Shown here in pieces: positions 16,055-24,482 of a DNA stretch of 25,724 nucleotides (position 1 is the stretch's first letter; each line of letters begins with the position of its first letter). Source of the stretch: CAZSMK01 sp964608095. GTDB lineage: Bacteria > Sumerlaeota > Sumerlaeia > MWCT01 > JAGHBZ01. The stretch covers positions 1 through 25,724 of the forward strand of contig CAZSMK010000119.1 of assembly GCA_964608095.1 (NCBI GenBank), read 5' to 3'. Both the position numbers and the translations under genes were made by a program. The notes beneath the pieces are model-generated. The model worked only from the letters and a program-made list of their open reading frames with translations. It ran no database searches and was not told the origin of the DNA.

Positions 16055-17242
16055 ATGTGTTGTAGAATCCGGTTTTTGACATTGCACAAGAAGACGAAAA
16101 AATTATTGATTCTCGGCTCGACAGGTTCCATAGGTCGCCGATCGCTTGACGTGGTGCGGGACTTTCCTGAGGCGTTTAAGGTCGTCGGTCTCTCGACCAA
16201 TAAAAACGTGGATTTGCTCAGGCAGCAGATAGATGAGTTTGACCCCGGGTATGTGGCTGTCGCGGACGAAGAGACAGCCGCCAGGACTCGAGGGCAGCTC
16301 GAAGGTTCCGGCACAAAACTCTTCAGCGGTGCGGATGGCTTGTGCGAGATGGTTAACGCCGCCGATGCCGATATCGCCCTTATCGCTACCGTGGGTATTT
16401 CAGGATTGTATCCCACCATGACGGCAATCGACCGCGGTCTTACTATTGCCCTTGCCAATAAAGAGGTGCTTGTGGCGGGGGGCGAGCTCGTGATGCAGCA
16501 TGCCGCCCGACACAATGTCGATATTCTGCCCGTTGACAGCGAACATAGCGCCATCTTTCAATGTATTGCGGGCAATTCGAGTTCCATGGTCGAGCGGATT
16601 ATTCTCACGGCATCCGGCGGTCCGTTCAGAACCAGGAACCACGACCAGCTGCAGGGCGTTACGGTCGAGCAAGCCCTGGCGCATCCGGTGTGGTCCATGG
16701 GCGATAAGATTACGATCGATTCCGCTACACTTATGAACAAAGGATTCGAGGTTATCGAATGTAAACACCTTTTCGGCGTCGAGGTTGATCGCGTGGAGGT
16801 GGTTATCCACCCCCAGAGTATTATCCACTCGATGGTGGAGTTTGTAGACGGCTCGGTGATTGCACTGTTAAGCACGGCGGATATGTATTTGCCGATCCAG
16901 ACGGCGTTGAGTTATCCGGAACGGTGGGAAAACGCTTTTCCACGGCTTGACTTTTGCCGACTGGAACAACTCACCTTCGAGCGTCCCGATTACGACACGT
17001 TTCCGTGTCTTTCGTATGCGTATGAAGCCGCCCGAATCGGCGGGACCATGCCCGCGGTTCTCAACGCCGCCAACGAGGTCGCGGTTGCCCGGTTTCTCAA
17101 TCGCGACATCGCATTCACCGATATACCCCGTATTATTACGCACGTGATGCACAGTCATACACCCATACCCAACCCCGGTCTGGCGGATATCATGACCGCC
17201 GATGCAGGGGCGAGAAACGAGGCTGCCGCTTATGCCCTTTGA
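16055..17242 (+). CDS. dxr: 1-deoxy-D-xylulose-5-phosphate reductoisomerase
   Basis: This 395-residue enzyme of the MEP isoprenoid pathway converts DXP to MEP with NADPH. The NADPH-binding GSTGSIG is at 21-27, followed by the family motifs LANKEVLVAGGELV, LPVDSEHSAIFQ, ASGGPF, PVWSMGDKITIDSATLMNKGFEVIE and HPQSIIHSMVEF, covering cofactor, metal and substrate sites. The ATG at 16055 is preceded by GGGAG, only three bases away. It gives about 14 extra residues before the usual start, so a downstream TTG at about residue 8 or 10 cannot be excluded. The last codons overlap the rseP start by 11 bp, coupling the two genes; dxr-rseP pairing is common in bacteria. Confidence 0.97.
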   Translation: MCCRIRFLTLHKKTKKLLILGSTGSIGRRSLDVVRDFPEAFKVVGLSTNKNVDLLRQQIDEFDPGYVAVADEETAARTRGQLEGSGTKLFSGADGLCEMVNAADADIALIATVGISGLYPTMTAIDRGLTIALANKEVLVAGGELVMQHAARHNVDILPVDSEHSAIFQCIAGNSSSMVERIILTASGGPFRTRNHDQLQGVTVEQALAHPVWSMGDKITIDSATLMNKGFEVIECKHLFGVEVDRVEVVIHPQSIIHSMVEFVDGSVIALLSTADMYLPIQTALSYPERWENAFPRLDFCRLEQLTFERPDYDTFPCLSYAYEAARIGGTMPAVLNAANEVAVARFLNRDIAFTDIPRIITHVMHSHTPIPNPGLADIMTADAGARNEAAAYAL

Positions 17243-18689
17243 ACTGATTGGTATACTTGGCGTTGTGTTCACCTTCGGCGTGGCGATTTTTGTCCACGAA
17301 ATGGGACATTTCATCTTTGCCAAACTCGCGAAAGTACCGGTTGCCACCTTTTCGTTCGGCTTCGGCAAAAAGATAGTCAAATATAAACTCGGGGAGACCG
17401 TGTACGCGATCGGGATTATTCCTTTCGGTGGTTATGTTCAGATGGGCAAGGGGCAGGAAGAAAAAGCCCCTGAAGAGGAAGAAGCCGCACCAGCCGAAGA
17501 AGAGAAACCGCCGGAAGAGGAGGATGAAGAGGAGAAGCCCAAAGAGGCGAAGAAGGATGCGGCGACCAGCGGCATTATGGAAGACCTTGCCGCGCTTCGC
17601 GACATTCCTTACCTCTCGAAGATATTGATCTTTTCAGCCGGTGTGATATTCAACCTTCTGACCGCAATCCTGGTGTTGACGCTGCTCTACACCATAGGGT
17701 TTCAACGCGATGCCTTCTGGGAGGCGCAAATCGGCGAGATCACCAGTACCGAGGTTGCTGAGCGAATCCCCCTCGAAGAAGGCGACCGCATTGTCTCGAT
17801 TAATGATCAAACGGTCAACGATTGGATAGATGTGGAAAATCTGGCGAGCGAGTATATGGCGAATCAGCCAAACGAGCCGCTCTTTGTGGTGATCGAACGC
17901 GACGGCGACCGTATGGATGTCAAGGTGCCCCTTTTCCTCGATGATGGCAGGACTTCCCCTGTGTTCTCCTATATTCAACCGCCTGTTCCTGCGTATATCG
18001 GCAAGCTGATTCCCAACCTGCCCGCGGAAAAGGCAGGGCTGAAACAAGGCGATTTTATACGGGCTATTAACAACCAAAGCATAGAAAGCTGGTTCGAGAT
18101 GGCGGAGATTATTCGTACCTCACCGGGTGAACCGCTGAGGTTCAAGGTCGAGAGGAACGGTGAGATGCATTACATCGAGGTAACACCGCGGCCCGACCCG
18201 AAAAATCGCGACATCGGCGCTATTGGTATTATTATGGGTAATCCGAAAAAGGTCACTGAACAAAAGCCGTTTTTTAAATCCCTTGTTCATAGTGTCAACC
18301 TCTGTTATGTCATGACCCGGTTCCTTATCGCGTCCATAATCGACTTGATAAAGAACGCCAATTTTGCCATGGTGCGTGAGAATGTGGGTGGACCTGTGGC
18401 GATTGCGGTTCTCTCCTACAAAGCCGCGCAAAGCGGCTGGGCTGATTTCTTTAATTTCTTCGCCGTGCTGAACCTGTTGCTCTTCATTTTCAACGTGCTG
18501 CCCATTCCGGTCTTTGACGGCGGGCATATTATGATTGCCACGATTGAAGCCATAACCGGGCGCCCTATTCCGCCGAAATTGCTGGTGCGCGTCTTCAGCA
18601 TCATGGTGATCCTGATTATCTCGCTCGCGGTCTGGGTGACCCTCAACGACATCCTCATGAACCTCTGGCGCTTCGGCTTCGGGAAGTGA
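17232..18689 (+). CDS. rseP: RIP metalloprotease RseP (site-2 protease) with acidic insertion
   Basis: This 485-residue intramembrane zinc protease cuts membrane-anchored anti-sigma factors or remnant signal peptides. The zinc motif H22-E-M-G-H26 lies in the first membrane span. The C-terminal motif NVLPIPVFDGGH has the third zinc ligand D429. Two PDZ-like domains follow one another in the periplasm (about 160-250 and 255-335). Between the FGGYVQM strand and the next span lies a low-complexity insert, about residues 74-112, dominated by Glu, Pro, Ala and Lys, which is longer and more acidic than usual. The start ATG 17232 overlaps dxr; an upstream in-frame ATG (17202) lies inside dxr and would add ten residues before the first span. 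The stop codon is part of the first 9-nt repeat unit downstream. Confidence 0.95.
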   Translation: MPFELIGILGVVFTFGVAIFVHEMGHFIFAKLAKVPVATFSFGFGKKIVKYKLGETVYAIGIIPFGGYVQMGKGQEEKAPEEEEAAPAEEEKPPEEEDEEEKPKEAKKDAATSGIMEDLAALRDIPYLSKILIFSAGVIFNLLTAILVLTLLYTIGFQRDAFWEAQIGEITSTEVAERIPLEEGDRIVSINDQTVNDWIDVENLASEYMANQPNEPLFVVIERDGDRMDVKVPLFLDDGRTSPVFSYIQPPVPAYIGKLIPNLPAEKAGLKQGDFIRAINNQSIESWFEMAEIIRTSPGEPLRFKVERNGEMHYIEVTPRPDPKNRDIGAIGIIMGNPKKVTEQKPFFKSLVHSVNLCYVMTRFLIASIIDLIKNANFAMVRENVGGPVAIAVLSYKAAQSGWADFFNFFAVLNLLLFIFNVLPIPVFDGGHIMIATIEAITGRPIPPKLLVRVFSIMVILIISLAVWVTLNDILMNLWRFGFGK

Positions 18690-18735
18690 CTGCAGCGACT
18701 GCAGCGACTGCAGGGACGCCAGGGACCAAAAGGAC
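18688..18735 (+). repeat. GAC-N6 lattice array (forward)
   Basis: GAC triplets fall exactly every 9 nt at 18688, 18697, 18706, 18715, 18724 and 18733 (units GACTGCAGC twice, GACTGCAGG, GACGCCAGG, GACCAAAAG). The array overlaps the rseP stop codon. It ends in the 12-mer GACCAAAAGGAC (18724-18735). Confidence 0.9.
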
Positions 18736-18786
18736 AATGAACTTTCCTGCTTTTCTTCACCCTGACAGGCGATACATTGTTGTTAG

Positions 18787-18835
18787 TCGTTGCAGTCCCT
18801 GCAGTCGCTGCAGTCCTTTTGGTCGTTGCAGGTCT
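18787..18835 (-). repeat. GAC-N6 lattice array (inverted relative to 18688)
   Basis: On the plus strand GTC falls at 18787, 18796, 18805, 18814 and 18823, again 9 nt apart, so the array is the reverse complement of the one at 18688. It contains GTCCTTTTGGTC at 18814-18825. The two arrays could pair over a loop of about 50 nt. Confidence 0.85.
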
Positions 18836-18865
18836 TTTGAATCGTTGGCTGAGATGAGGTTTTTG

Positions 18866-18892
18866 TCCTTGCAGTCGCTGCAGTCGTTGCGT
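18866..18892 (-). repeat. Short GAC-N6 lattice array (inverted)
   Basis: GTC occurs at 18866, 18875 and 18884 (GTCCTTGCA, GTCGCTGCA, GTCGTTGCG). It is the third array in this gap and lies in the same orientation as the second. Confidence 0.7.
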
Positions 18893-19266
18893 TCTTTCCG
18901 CTTCGCCTTTGTTCATTAGGATAGTTGTCCCATTGCGCGTTCTCGGTATATATAGTTACCCTATGCATAGAGAAGCAAAAGATTACCCGATAGAGCGAGT
19001 CCAGAATTGGTGTTTTCTATGGAATTTTGCACGTGTGATGCCGGTCATGAAGCGTGGAAGTGTGGTGAGTCCTCCGAGGATGCTCTGCTTTTTCGCCTAT
19101 CGCCATCCCTGCAACATGCTCTTTTCACCCGCGTCTTTGCTTCCCGCAACGGAATCCGGGCGTTTGTGGTACGAAAAAACCCCGAAACTGTTTTTTTGCC
19201 CCCAAAATACCGTTTTCAGGTACCCGGAAAAAAGCCCGATTTTTTTTATTTTTTTCACTTTTTTTC

Positions 19267-19296
19267 TTGACACTTTTGCGTTAACTTGGGTAATCT
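19267..19296 (+). promoter_or_regulatory. Strong promoter of the secreted-protein gene
   Basis: A consensus TTGACA at 19267-19272 is followed after 18 nt by TAATCT at 19291-19296, with a long T-rich run just upstream. The predicted transcript starts about 45 nt before the ATG and carries a near-ideal ribosome site, AAAGGAGGG. Confidence 0.65.
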
Positions 19297-19349
19297 GCCT
19301 TTAAGTTTTGATTATTTTACTACAAAAACCTTGAAAGGAGGGAAACAAG

Positions 19350-21809
19350 ATGAGATCGAAACTTATGATTATGCTGTTTGCAGTATGTGCTTTTGCTCTT
19401 CTCAGCTCCAGCAGTTTTGCGAACGTGTTCGCAAGTGACGTGTCAGTCGACGTGTCAGCCATCGACCGTGGCGTGGGCGAAACCGCCACCATCAGCTACG
19501 TTCTGAACGATGATGCGGATCAGGTACTGATCCACTTCTTCCCCGCCGGCGATCCCAACAATGTGCAGCACACCATTGCGGGAACTACCAACCGTGGGTT
19601 GAACACGGTGGTCTTTGACGGCGGACTGAACAAGATTGCGGAAGGCACCTACGGTTTCAAAGTCGAGGCGAGTCAGAATCCCGGTTATGCCGATTGGACC
19701 AACATCTCCCCGGTTGAAACCTATGCCACCGACGTCTGGACAACGTCCACCTTTGAGTATGCAATCTCCAACAATGGTAACCAGGGTCGCGGCATAGCGT
19801 ACCTCGGTAGCGGCAAGATAGTGCTTACTGAGACCAACCAAGCGGAAATGTTCCAGGTTCTGGTCAACGGTGAGGTTGATGAGCCTCTTGGCTGCCTTGC
19901 CTTAGATTCGTACGACCTCGATAATGACGGTGATACGGGAACGACCTGGACACTGTGCGATTATCTGGGACCGTACGATCTGGCATGCACCTCTGGTGGT
20001 GACGTCTTTGTCTGCCGGTTCGAGTCCGCTCCGGGCGGACCGGGAACCCCGCAGAACCAGATCTGTAAGCTTGACACCGCCGGTGGATTCCATACCCCCG
20101 TGGCTCAGCAAACCGGCAGCTACCGTGCAATGGATGCCGTTGATAATGGTACTGACGTCATTCTGTACGGCAGCGCAACCACGAGCGTATGGGACGGCGC
20201 AGCCGAAGCAAATGTGTTCACCTACGCGACCGACGCGAGGACAACCTACACGGTGCTCGAGAACATTACAGGCTCGTCCATGTCACACGCCATCATCGCC
20301 AAGGAAAGCAACACGGGCGGCGACGGCGACGTGGTCTGGCTGTGCAGCAATGTTGCTGGTTCGCAGCAACGTTACGTCCGAAGCGGCGGCGCATGGGCTG
20401 CTGACCCCGGCTTCGTGTTTTCTGTCGACTCTTCCAACGACTCATGGTGCGGCGGTGACTACGTCCAGGTCGCTGGTCAGGATTACATCATCGTAATCGT
20501 GAACGGTGATCCCCAGAAGATATACCTGGTTAACGGCGACACGGGCGCAGTTGTTGCGTCATGGGATCCTGCATCGCTGGGACTTGCCCGCTTACATTCG
20601 GGCGGCAATGGCGACATCGATGCGTTCGCGTCCTCAACTACCGGCTATATCTATGCCTATTTCTCAATGCCTGACTGGGATCTGGTCGGCGAGGTCTTCT
20701 TTGGCGTCGACGTGCCGGTTCGCAGCACCTACTACGACGACCCGAGCGGTATCGTGTCCATTAGGGACCAGACCGATGCGCAGTTCGGCCATATCTTTAT
20801 CGCCAACGGCGATGAAGATGCATGGCCCTATGGCGCTGAGTCCGGCGAAGGTCTCTATCAGCTGAATGCTGATCTGTCGTGGGTTGGCGGAAGCGCCGAT
20901 GCATCGTTTGCATCTGTGCCGAATCCCGAGGTTTCTCCATGGGATCCTAATGACAACTGGTCACCGTTCAAGATGGGACTGGGCGCCGATGATGGCGTTC
21001 TGTACGTCGGCTCCTACGGGACGCTCGATGAGAGCAAGTTCGTGTACCGTTACGACCGTGCGACTACGGGAACCAAGCTGATTCCTGAGACCCTTATTCC
21101 TTATCAGTGGTTGAGGTCTGGACAAAGCGTCGGCACAGGCGCATCAACCGTGCTCTATATGCTCGGTCATAGTGCTACCGGTTCCAGCTTTGGAAGCGTC
21201 TACGCGTTCCCGGTTGGCACAACCACTGAGAACTATACGGGTGTGGTAGATCAGCTCTCGACCGGTCCTTCACATATCGGTCGCGGCGACATGTACACCC
21301 CGTATCATATAGAAGTTGCTTCCGATGGACGCCTGTACATGACGAATTCCCGCTGGTCAGCAACGCAGACCGCTTTCGGCTGCGGTTCGACAACCGATAC
21401 CGGTGTCAACTACTGGTATAAGAGCGTTGGTGATTTTCTGGATTATGAACCAGCAATGGGCACGGATATCGGTTACGTCCGCGATGCTGCGATTTACGAG
21501 GAAGTGGGTAAAGTGGCATGTATGGCTAACTACGTCTACCGTGCTGATTACCAGGGTCGTACTTGGTTCTTCCTCTTTGATATGTACGATGGTACTATTC
21601 TGGATGCGGTGCCTGTCTCTGCTCCGGGCGAATACCATTACTACTTCTATGGTATAGAGTTTGACCCGGCTGAGAATATGATTCTCGGTAATAGAGGTTA
21701 CAACTGGGTAGAGATGTGGTCGCCTCCGGGTGCCAACGCCTATACAACTGTTGCACTTCCTACCGTCACAATCACAGCCACGCGAGTGGACGACTGGATG
21801 GTATTCTAA
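19350..21809 (+). CDS. Secreted protein with N-terminal FlgD-type Ig-like domain
   Basis: This 819-residue protein has a clear Sec signal peptide (residues 1 to about 28; MRSKLMIMLFAVCAFALLSS then FANVFA before the likely cut). Residues about 33-110 resemble the FlgD Ig-like fold (VNxAxxVxIxxF pattern, then GLNTVVFDGG and EGTYGFKVEAS). The rest is rich in Gly, Asp, Tyr and Trp with short beta-strand-like repeats such as GVLYVGSYG, GRLYMTNSRW and KIYLVNGDTG, suggesting a beta-propeller. No catalytic motif, C-terminal sorting signal or membrane anchor is seen. Consensus promoter, strong ribosome site, single-gene transcript and efficient terminator suggest an abundant envelope or extracellular protein. 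The function is unknown; surface layer, adhesion or carbohydrate binding are possibilities only. Confidence 0.8.
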   Translation: MRSKLMIMLFAVCAFALLSSSSFANVFASDVSVDVSAIDRGVGETATISYVLNDDADQVLIHFFPAGDPNNVQHTIAGTTNRGLNTVVFDGGLNKIAEGTYGFKVEASQNPGYADWTNISPVETYATDVWTTSTFEYAISNNGNQGRGIAYLGSGKIVLTETNQAEMFQVLVNGEVDEPLGCLALDSYDLDNDGDTGTTWTLCDYLGPYDLACTSGGDVFVCRFESAPGGPGTPQNQICKLDTAGGFHTPVAQQTGSYRAMDAVDNGTDVILYGSATTSVWDGAAEANVFTYATDARTTYTVLENITGSSMSHAIIAKESNTGGDGDVVWLCSNVAGSQQRYVRSGGAWAADPGFVFSVDSSNDSWCGGDYVQVAGQDYIIVIVNGDPQKIYLVNGDTGAVVASWDPASLGLARLHSGGNGDIDAFASSTTGYIYAYFSMPDWDLVGEVFFGVDVPVRSTYYDDPSGIVSIRDQTDAQFGHIFIANGDEDAWPYGAESGEGLYQLNADLSWVGGSADASFASVPNPEVSPWDPNDNWSPFKMGLGADDGVLYVGSYGTLDESKFVYRYDRATTGTKLIPETLIPYQWLRSGQSVGTGASTVLYMLGHSATGSSFGSVYAFPVGTTTENYTGVVDQLSTGPSHIGRGDMYTPYHIEVASDGRLYMTNSRWSATQTAFGCGSTTDTGVNYWYKSVGDFLDYEPAMGTDIGYVRDAAIYEEVGKVACMANYVYRADYQGRTWFFLFDMYDGTILDAVPVSAPGEYHYYFYGIEFDPAENMILGNRGYNWVEMWSPPGANAYTTVALPTVTITATRVDDWMVF

Positions 21810-21838
21810 ATCGGCTTTAATAGCGATTGATAACATAA

Positions 21839-21877
21839 CCCTCGGCTCCTCCGGGAGCCGGGGGTTTTTTCTTTTTT
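21839..21877 (+). terminator. Intrinsic terminator after the secreted-protein gene
   Basis: An 11-bp stem (CCCTCGGCTCC with GGAGCCGGGGG, one T-G wobble) closes a UCCG tetraloop and is followed by T6-C-T6. It lies 30 bp after the stop codon. Confidence 0.92.
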
Positions 21878-21885
21878 GGGTGGGG

Positions 21886-21946
21886 CAAAAGGACCGCAGC
21901 GACTGCAGCGACTGCAACGACTGCAGTCCATGCAGTCCTTTTGGTC
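21886..21946. repeat. Head-to-head GAC-N6 lattice arrays forming a hairpin
   Basis: GAC falls at 21892, 21901, 21910 and 21919, then the register flips and GTC falls at 21926, 21935 and 21944, all 9 nt apart within each arm. The outer ends CAAAAGGAC (21886-21894) and GTCCTTTTG (21935-21943) are perfect inverted repeats. It follows the terminator at 21839-21877 by 8 bp. Confidence 0.85.
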
Positions 21947-21967
21947 CTTGACCCTCATGAAATCTCT

Positions 21968-21997
21968 TGCACTTACTCATCCCTCTAAACTATGATC
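21968..21997 (+). promoter_or_regulatory. Probable promoter of the parvulin-like gene
   Basis: TTGCAC at 21968-21973 and TATGAT at 21992-21997 are separated by 18 nt. Transcription would start about 48 nt before the ATG. The gene has its own terminator-insulated unit, so a promoter is expected here. Confidence 0.5.
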
Positions 21998-22051
21998 TTT
22001 TTTCTATATTGTGTCTGTTCGAGACGTAAACCCAAAGGAGGAGTTTGAGTT

Positions 22052-23362
22052 ATGATAAAGCGCTTTATAGTCTTATTTGTTGTATGCCTTATACCTGTAT
22101 TACTATGCCAGGGGAACGAAGAGGTGTATGCCACCTTTGACAGCGGCACAGTTACCAAAGCCGACCTGCGCGGTTATATCGATGCTAACAGCCGCGTGTT
22201 CCCCGCGACCGGGACACTCGTGGATTACAGGAGTAGTTACAATGACAAGGACTATGTCGAAAAAATCCTGGCAGATATAGCATTTGGAAAGATCGCGTCA
22301 GAGTACGTCGATGAAGAAGATCTCCGGAAAGATCCTTTTGAATGGTCGACATACAAGGAAATGAAACGAAAAGTTGCATATCGCTATCTCCAGCTCGCAG
22401 AAAGTCTCCCCCGGATACAGCAAGGGAGGAAGGATTATGAACAGCGGGTGAGGGACTTTTATAACGAGAACAGGGAGAGCCGGTTTACATTGCCGGCTGA
22501 AGTCACGTTCCAGATTATCTTTTTTAATCTTAAAGACGTTGATGACGAGGACGTGATCGAAGAGAAGCGCAAAAAATCTGAAGAGGTAGCCGGGATACTC
22601 GAGAAGGAGCCGGGAAGGTTCGACTCGCTTGCTGAGCAATATTCCGAAGCCGACTTTAAAGAAGGAAAGTTGAAGGCGATAGGACCGTATAAATCGAAGC
22701 AGCTGGACGACGCGCTTGAATCGGCGCTCGAAAAGGTCGAGGTGGGCGATATCACTCCTGCGGTGAAGACCAAGAATGGGTTTATTATAGCCCGGCTTGT
22801 TGATCGAAAAACGGCATACAAACCCCTTGAAGAAGCGCGTGAAGAAATCGTCAAGGAAATAGGGGGATTTTCCGGCCTTCCATTCGAGAGCACATTCTTT
22901 GTCGCGCTTGGCGGCAGGGCGGAACCCGAGGTCTATTTCGATAAAATTACCAGTGCGCCTGTTTCACGAGACGTAGTTGTAGCTGAGGGACAGGACTTGA
23001 CACTGACAAACGGTGATATCCTCTTTTTATACAACGCCGATCAGGACTTCAACGCCATTCTCAAGGAGAAACCCGCCGAAGAATTGGTGGCAAAACAGTA
23101 TGTGGGACCTGTATTTCGCGAAGAAACGGTCGCCCTGTCTGCGAAAAAGCGTGGTATGCTGAATACGCCGCGTTACACGCGGATGGAACAGGTCTCGCGC
23201 AACATGTTCCTGCGCAAGTATCTCATTAAGCAGTTCCGTAATGAAGAGCTACCGAAGGAGATTGCCGATCCCGACAAGGTCAAGGACATCCAGAAGTATC
23301 TTCTCGAAAAGCATGAATTTGAGATCAAGAAGGTACCGGGGATAGATGAGTTGTTCGACTGA
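22052..23362 (+). CDS. Periplasmic parvulin-like (SurA/PpiC type) protein, probably catalytically inactive
   Basis: This 436-residue exported protein has a signal peptide (about 1-19, ending VLLC; not a canonical lipobox). An alpha-helical N-terminal region (about 25-145) resembles the chaperone module of SurA/PrsA proteins. Residues about 149-256 match a parvulin rotamase domain (FDSLAEQYSEADFKEGKL, then LESALEKVEVGDITPAVKTKNGFIIARLVDRK). The histidine normally found in the first strand (AxHILV) is Gln154 in VTFQIIFF, and the late GxH motif reads GFII, so both conserved histidines are missing. A C-terminal region of about 170 residues has no recognised domain. It probably helps outer-membrane protein folding as a chaperone. 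A strong ribosome site (AAAGGAGGAG) and its own promoter precede it. Confidence 0.8.
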   Translation: MIKRFIVLFVVCLIPVLLCQGNEEVYATFDSGTVTKADLRGYIDANSRVFPATGTLVDYRSSYNDKDYVEKILADIAFGKIASEYVDEEDLRKDPFEWSTYKEMKRKVAYRYLQLAESLPRIQQGRKDYEQRVRDFYNENRESRFTLPAEVTFQIIFFNLKDVDDEDVIEEKRKKSEEVAGILEKEPGRFDSLAEQYSEADFKEGKLKAIGPYKSKQLDDALESALEKVEVGDITPAVKTKNGFIIARLVDRKTAYKPLEEAREEIVKEIGGFSGLPFESTFFVALGGRAEPEVYFDKITSAPVSRDVVVAEGQDLTLTNGDILFLYNADQDFNAILKEKPAEELVAKQYVGPVFREETVALSAKKRGMLNTPRYTRMEQVSRNMFLRKYLIKQFRNEELPKEIADPDKVKDIQKYLLEKHEFEIKKVPGIDELFD

Positions 23363-23395
23363 TCGGGGGAGCGTGAGTGCAGTTTTTCAGCGAAT

Positions 23396-23451
23396 GTGAA
23401 ATTCATTTCACGCGCATTCCACAAAAACCAACAACGCAATCGCAGATTGCG
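23396..23451. repeat. Two hairpin-forming palindromes between convergent genes
   Basis: GTGAAA-TTCA-TTTCAC (23396-23411) and CGCAATC-GCA-GATTGCG (23435-23451) are perfect inverted repeats of 6 and 7 bp, and similar GCGCATTCCAC / GCGTATTCCAC words flank the second. They lie between the converging parvulin-like and coiled-coil genes. No T tract follows, so they are only possible bidirectional terminators. Confidence 0.5.
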
Positions 23452-23519
23452 CGTATTCCACAATTGCAGGCATATGTTCTTCTGGCTCTACACGGAAAGT
23501 CTATCTAAAAAAAGGTCAG

Positions 23520-24209
23520 CTATTTCGCCAGCATAACCTTTTCGAGATCGTCAATAAATCCGAGGAAATCGTCTTTCGGGAAATCCACCGGCTCGTTTTT
23601 CTTTTGCTTATCAGCGGCTTCCTGGAGTTTAGCCATCCATTGTTGACCTTCTTCAATCGAGAGCAAAGCAGGTGTTCCTCTGAATCGTCCTCGGAAGCCC
23701 TCTCTATCTTCGGTTTCTCGTTTTTCCATAACCTTCTCGATCTCCTTGCCGCCCTGGACTTTTTCCCAGATACCCGTAAACCAGACGCTTGCAAAGGCGT
23801 AATCGCCAGCTTCGACCGTTTCTTCCAAAACCGCGAGCTGGTATTGAGGAACGATTTGTTTTTTCATGACGGACTGGATATCCCGCATTTCTTGTTCGAG
23901 CCGTGATTGCAATGAGGCGATATCTTTGTTCAGTTTTGTCAGGCGGGCATTGAGCTGGGGTAGCGACTCTTTTGCGGGGAAGTTCTCGAACCGATTCTGG
24001 ATGTAGTTCAGGTTCTTTTGAATCCGCTGGATATCCTGCTGGAGCGGTGAGTAGGGGCGTTGTATGACCATCCCATGTGCCGCGTCGGTCGCCTCAACGG
24101 CATCGCCGACAAATCGGGCGGCTTCTTTCAGCGGTTCGTCTTCTGCATAGGCAAGGATTCCTAATCCGAAGATACACAGAGTCACTAAAAAAAGAATATC
24201 TCTTTTCAT
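23520..24209 (-). CDS. Secreted coiled-coil protein of unknown function
   Basis: This is a 229-residue protein from ATG 24209, which has a fine ribosome site (GGGAGGA) six bases upstream; a TTG five codons earlier lies at that ribosome site and is rejected. A Sec signal peptide (1-22) ends AYA before EDEPLKEA. Residues about 55-118 form a probable coiled coil (IQRIQKNLNYIQNRFENF, LTKLNKDIASLQSRLEQEMRDI). The C-terminal half contains GDYAFASVWFTGIWEKV and a charged stretch, EKVMEKRETEDREGF. I recognise no family. Export and coiled coil suggest a periplasmic structural or binding role. It converges on the parvulin-like gene. Confidence 0.75.
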   Translation of the reverse strand: MKRDILFLVTLCIFGLGILAYAEDEPLKEAARFVGDAVEATDAAHGMVIQRPYSPLQQDIQRIQKNLNYIQNRFENFPAKESLPQLNARLTKLNKDIASLQSRLEQEMRDIQSVMKKQIVPQYQLAVLEETVEAGDYAFASVWFTGIWEKVQGGKEIEKVMEKRETEDREGFRGRFRGTPALLSIEEGQQWMAKLQEAADKQKKNEPVDFPKDDFLGFIDDLEKVMLAK

Positions 24210-24362
24210 GGCGATTCCTCCCAAAATATAAGTTCGTTTAAGAATAAGGCTCGACGTCCCGAAGATTCTTCATTACACCATATATACTGCTACTATTTAT
24301 CGTACTAAGGCGATGCATCGCAAGAAAAATCGGTAGAAGCATCGTTGTCTTGAAAAGAAGAA

Positions 24363-24384
24363 GGGGCGATTGAAGAACCGCCCC
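24363..24384 (-). terminator. Possible minus-strand hairpin with T-rich tail
   Basis: GGGGCG and CGCCCC form a perfect 6-bp stem with a 10-nt loop. Read on the minus strand it is followed by CTTCTTCTTTT. No minus-strand gene upstream is known, so it may instead act as a leader structure of the coiled-coil gene. Low confidence. Confidence 0.35.
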
Positions 24385-24437
24385 CGTTGTATGAGAATGC
24401 CTTAATGCGTATCAATAGAGGTGCCAGCCGGGAGAGC

Positions 24438-24482
24438 GACGACAGCAGGGACAGTATGGACAGCATGGACTTCAAGGACAAA
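24438..24482 (+). repeat. GAC-N6 lattice array with distant inverted partner
   Basis: GAC falls at 24441, 24450, 24459, 24468 and 24477, exactly 9 nt apart (GACAGCAGG three bases short, GACAGTATG, GACAGCATG, GACTTCAAG). The inverted 12-mer GTCCTTTTGGTC lies about 55 nt downstream at 24536-24547. It sits upstream of both flanking genes, unlike most other arrays. Confidence 0.8.

Larger units (their letters stand above)
18690..19266. other. Long intergenic region between rseP and the secreted protein gene
   Basis: The first 210 bases hold three lattice arrays (18688-18735, 18787-18835, 18866-18892). From about 18900 to 19266 I see no repeat and no convincing gene; frames of 87-131 codons there are rich in Phe and Cys and match nothing I know. 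The last 60 bases are T-rich and lead into a promoter at 19267. Confidence 0.6.

Noticed and set aside
18909..19304. Plus-strand frames of 87-131 codons before the secreted-protein gene
   Set aside because: No ribosome site, Phe/Cys-rich low-complexity ends and overlap with the promoter at 19267.
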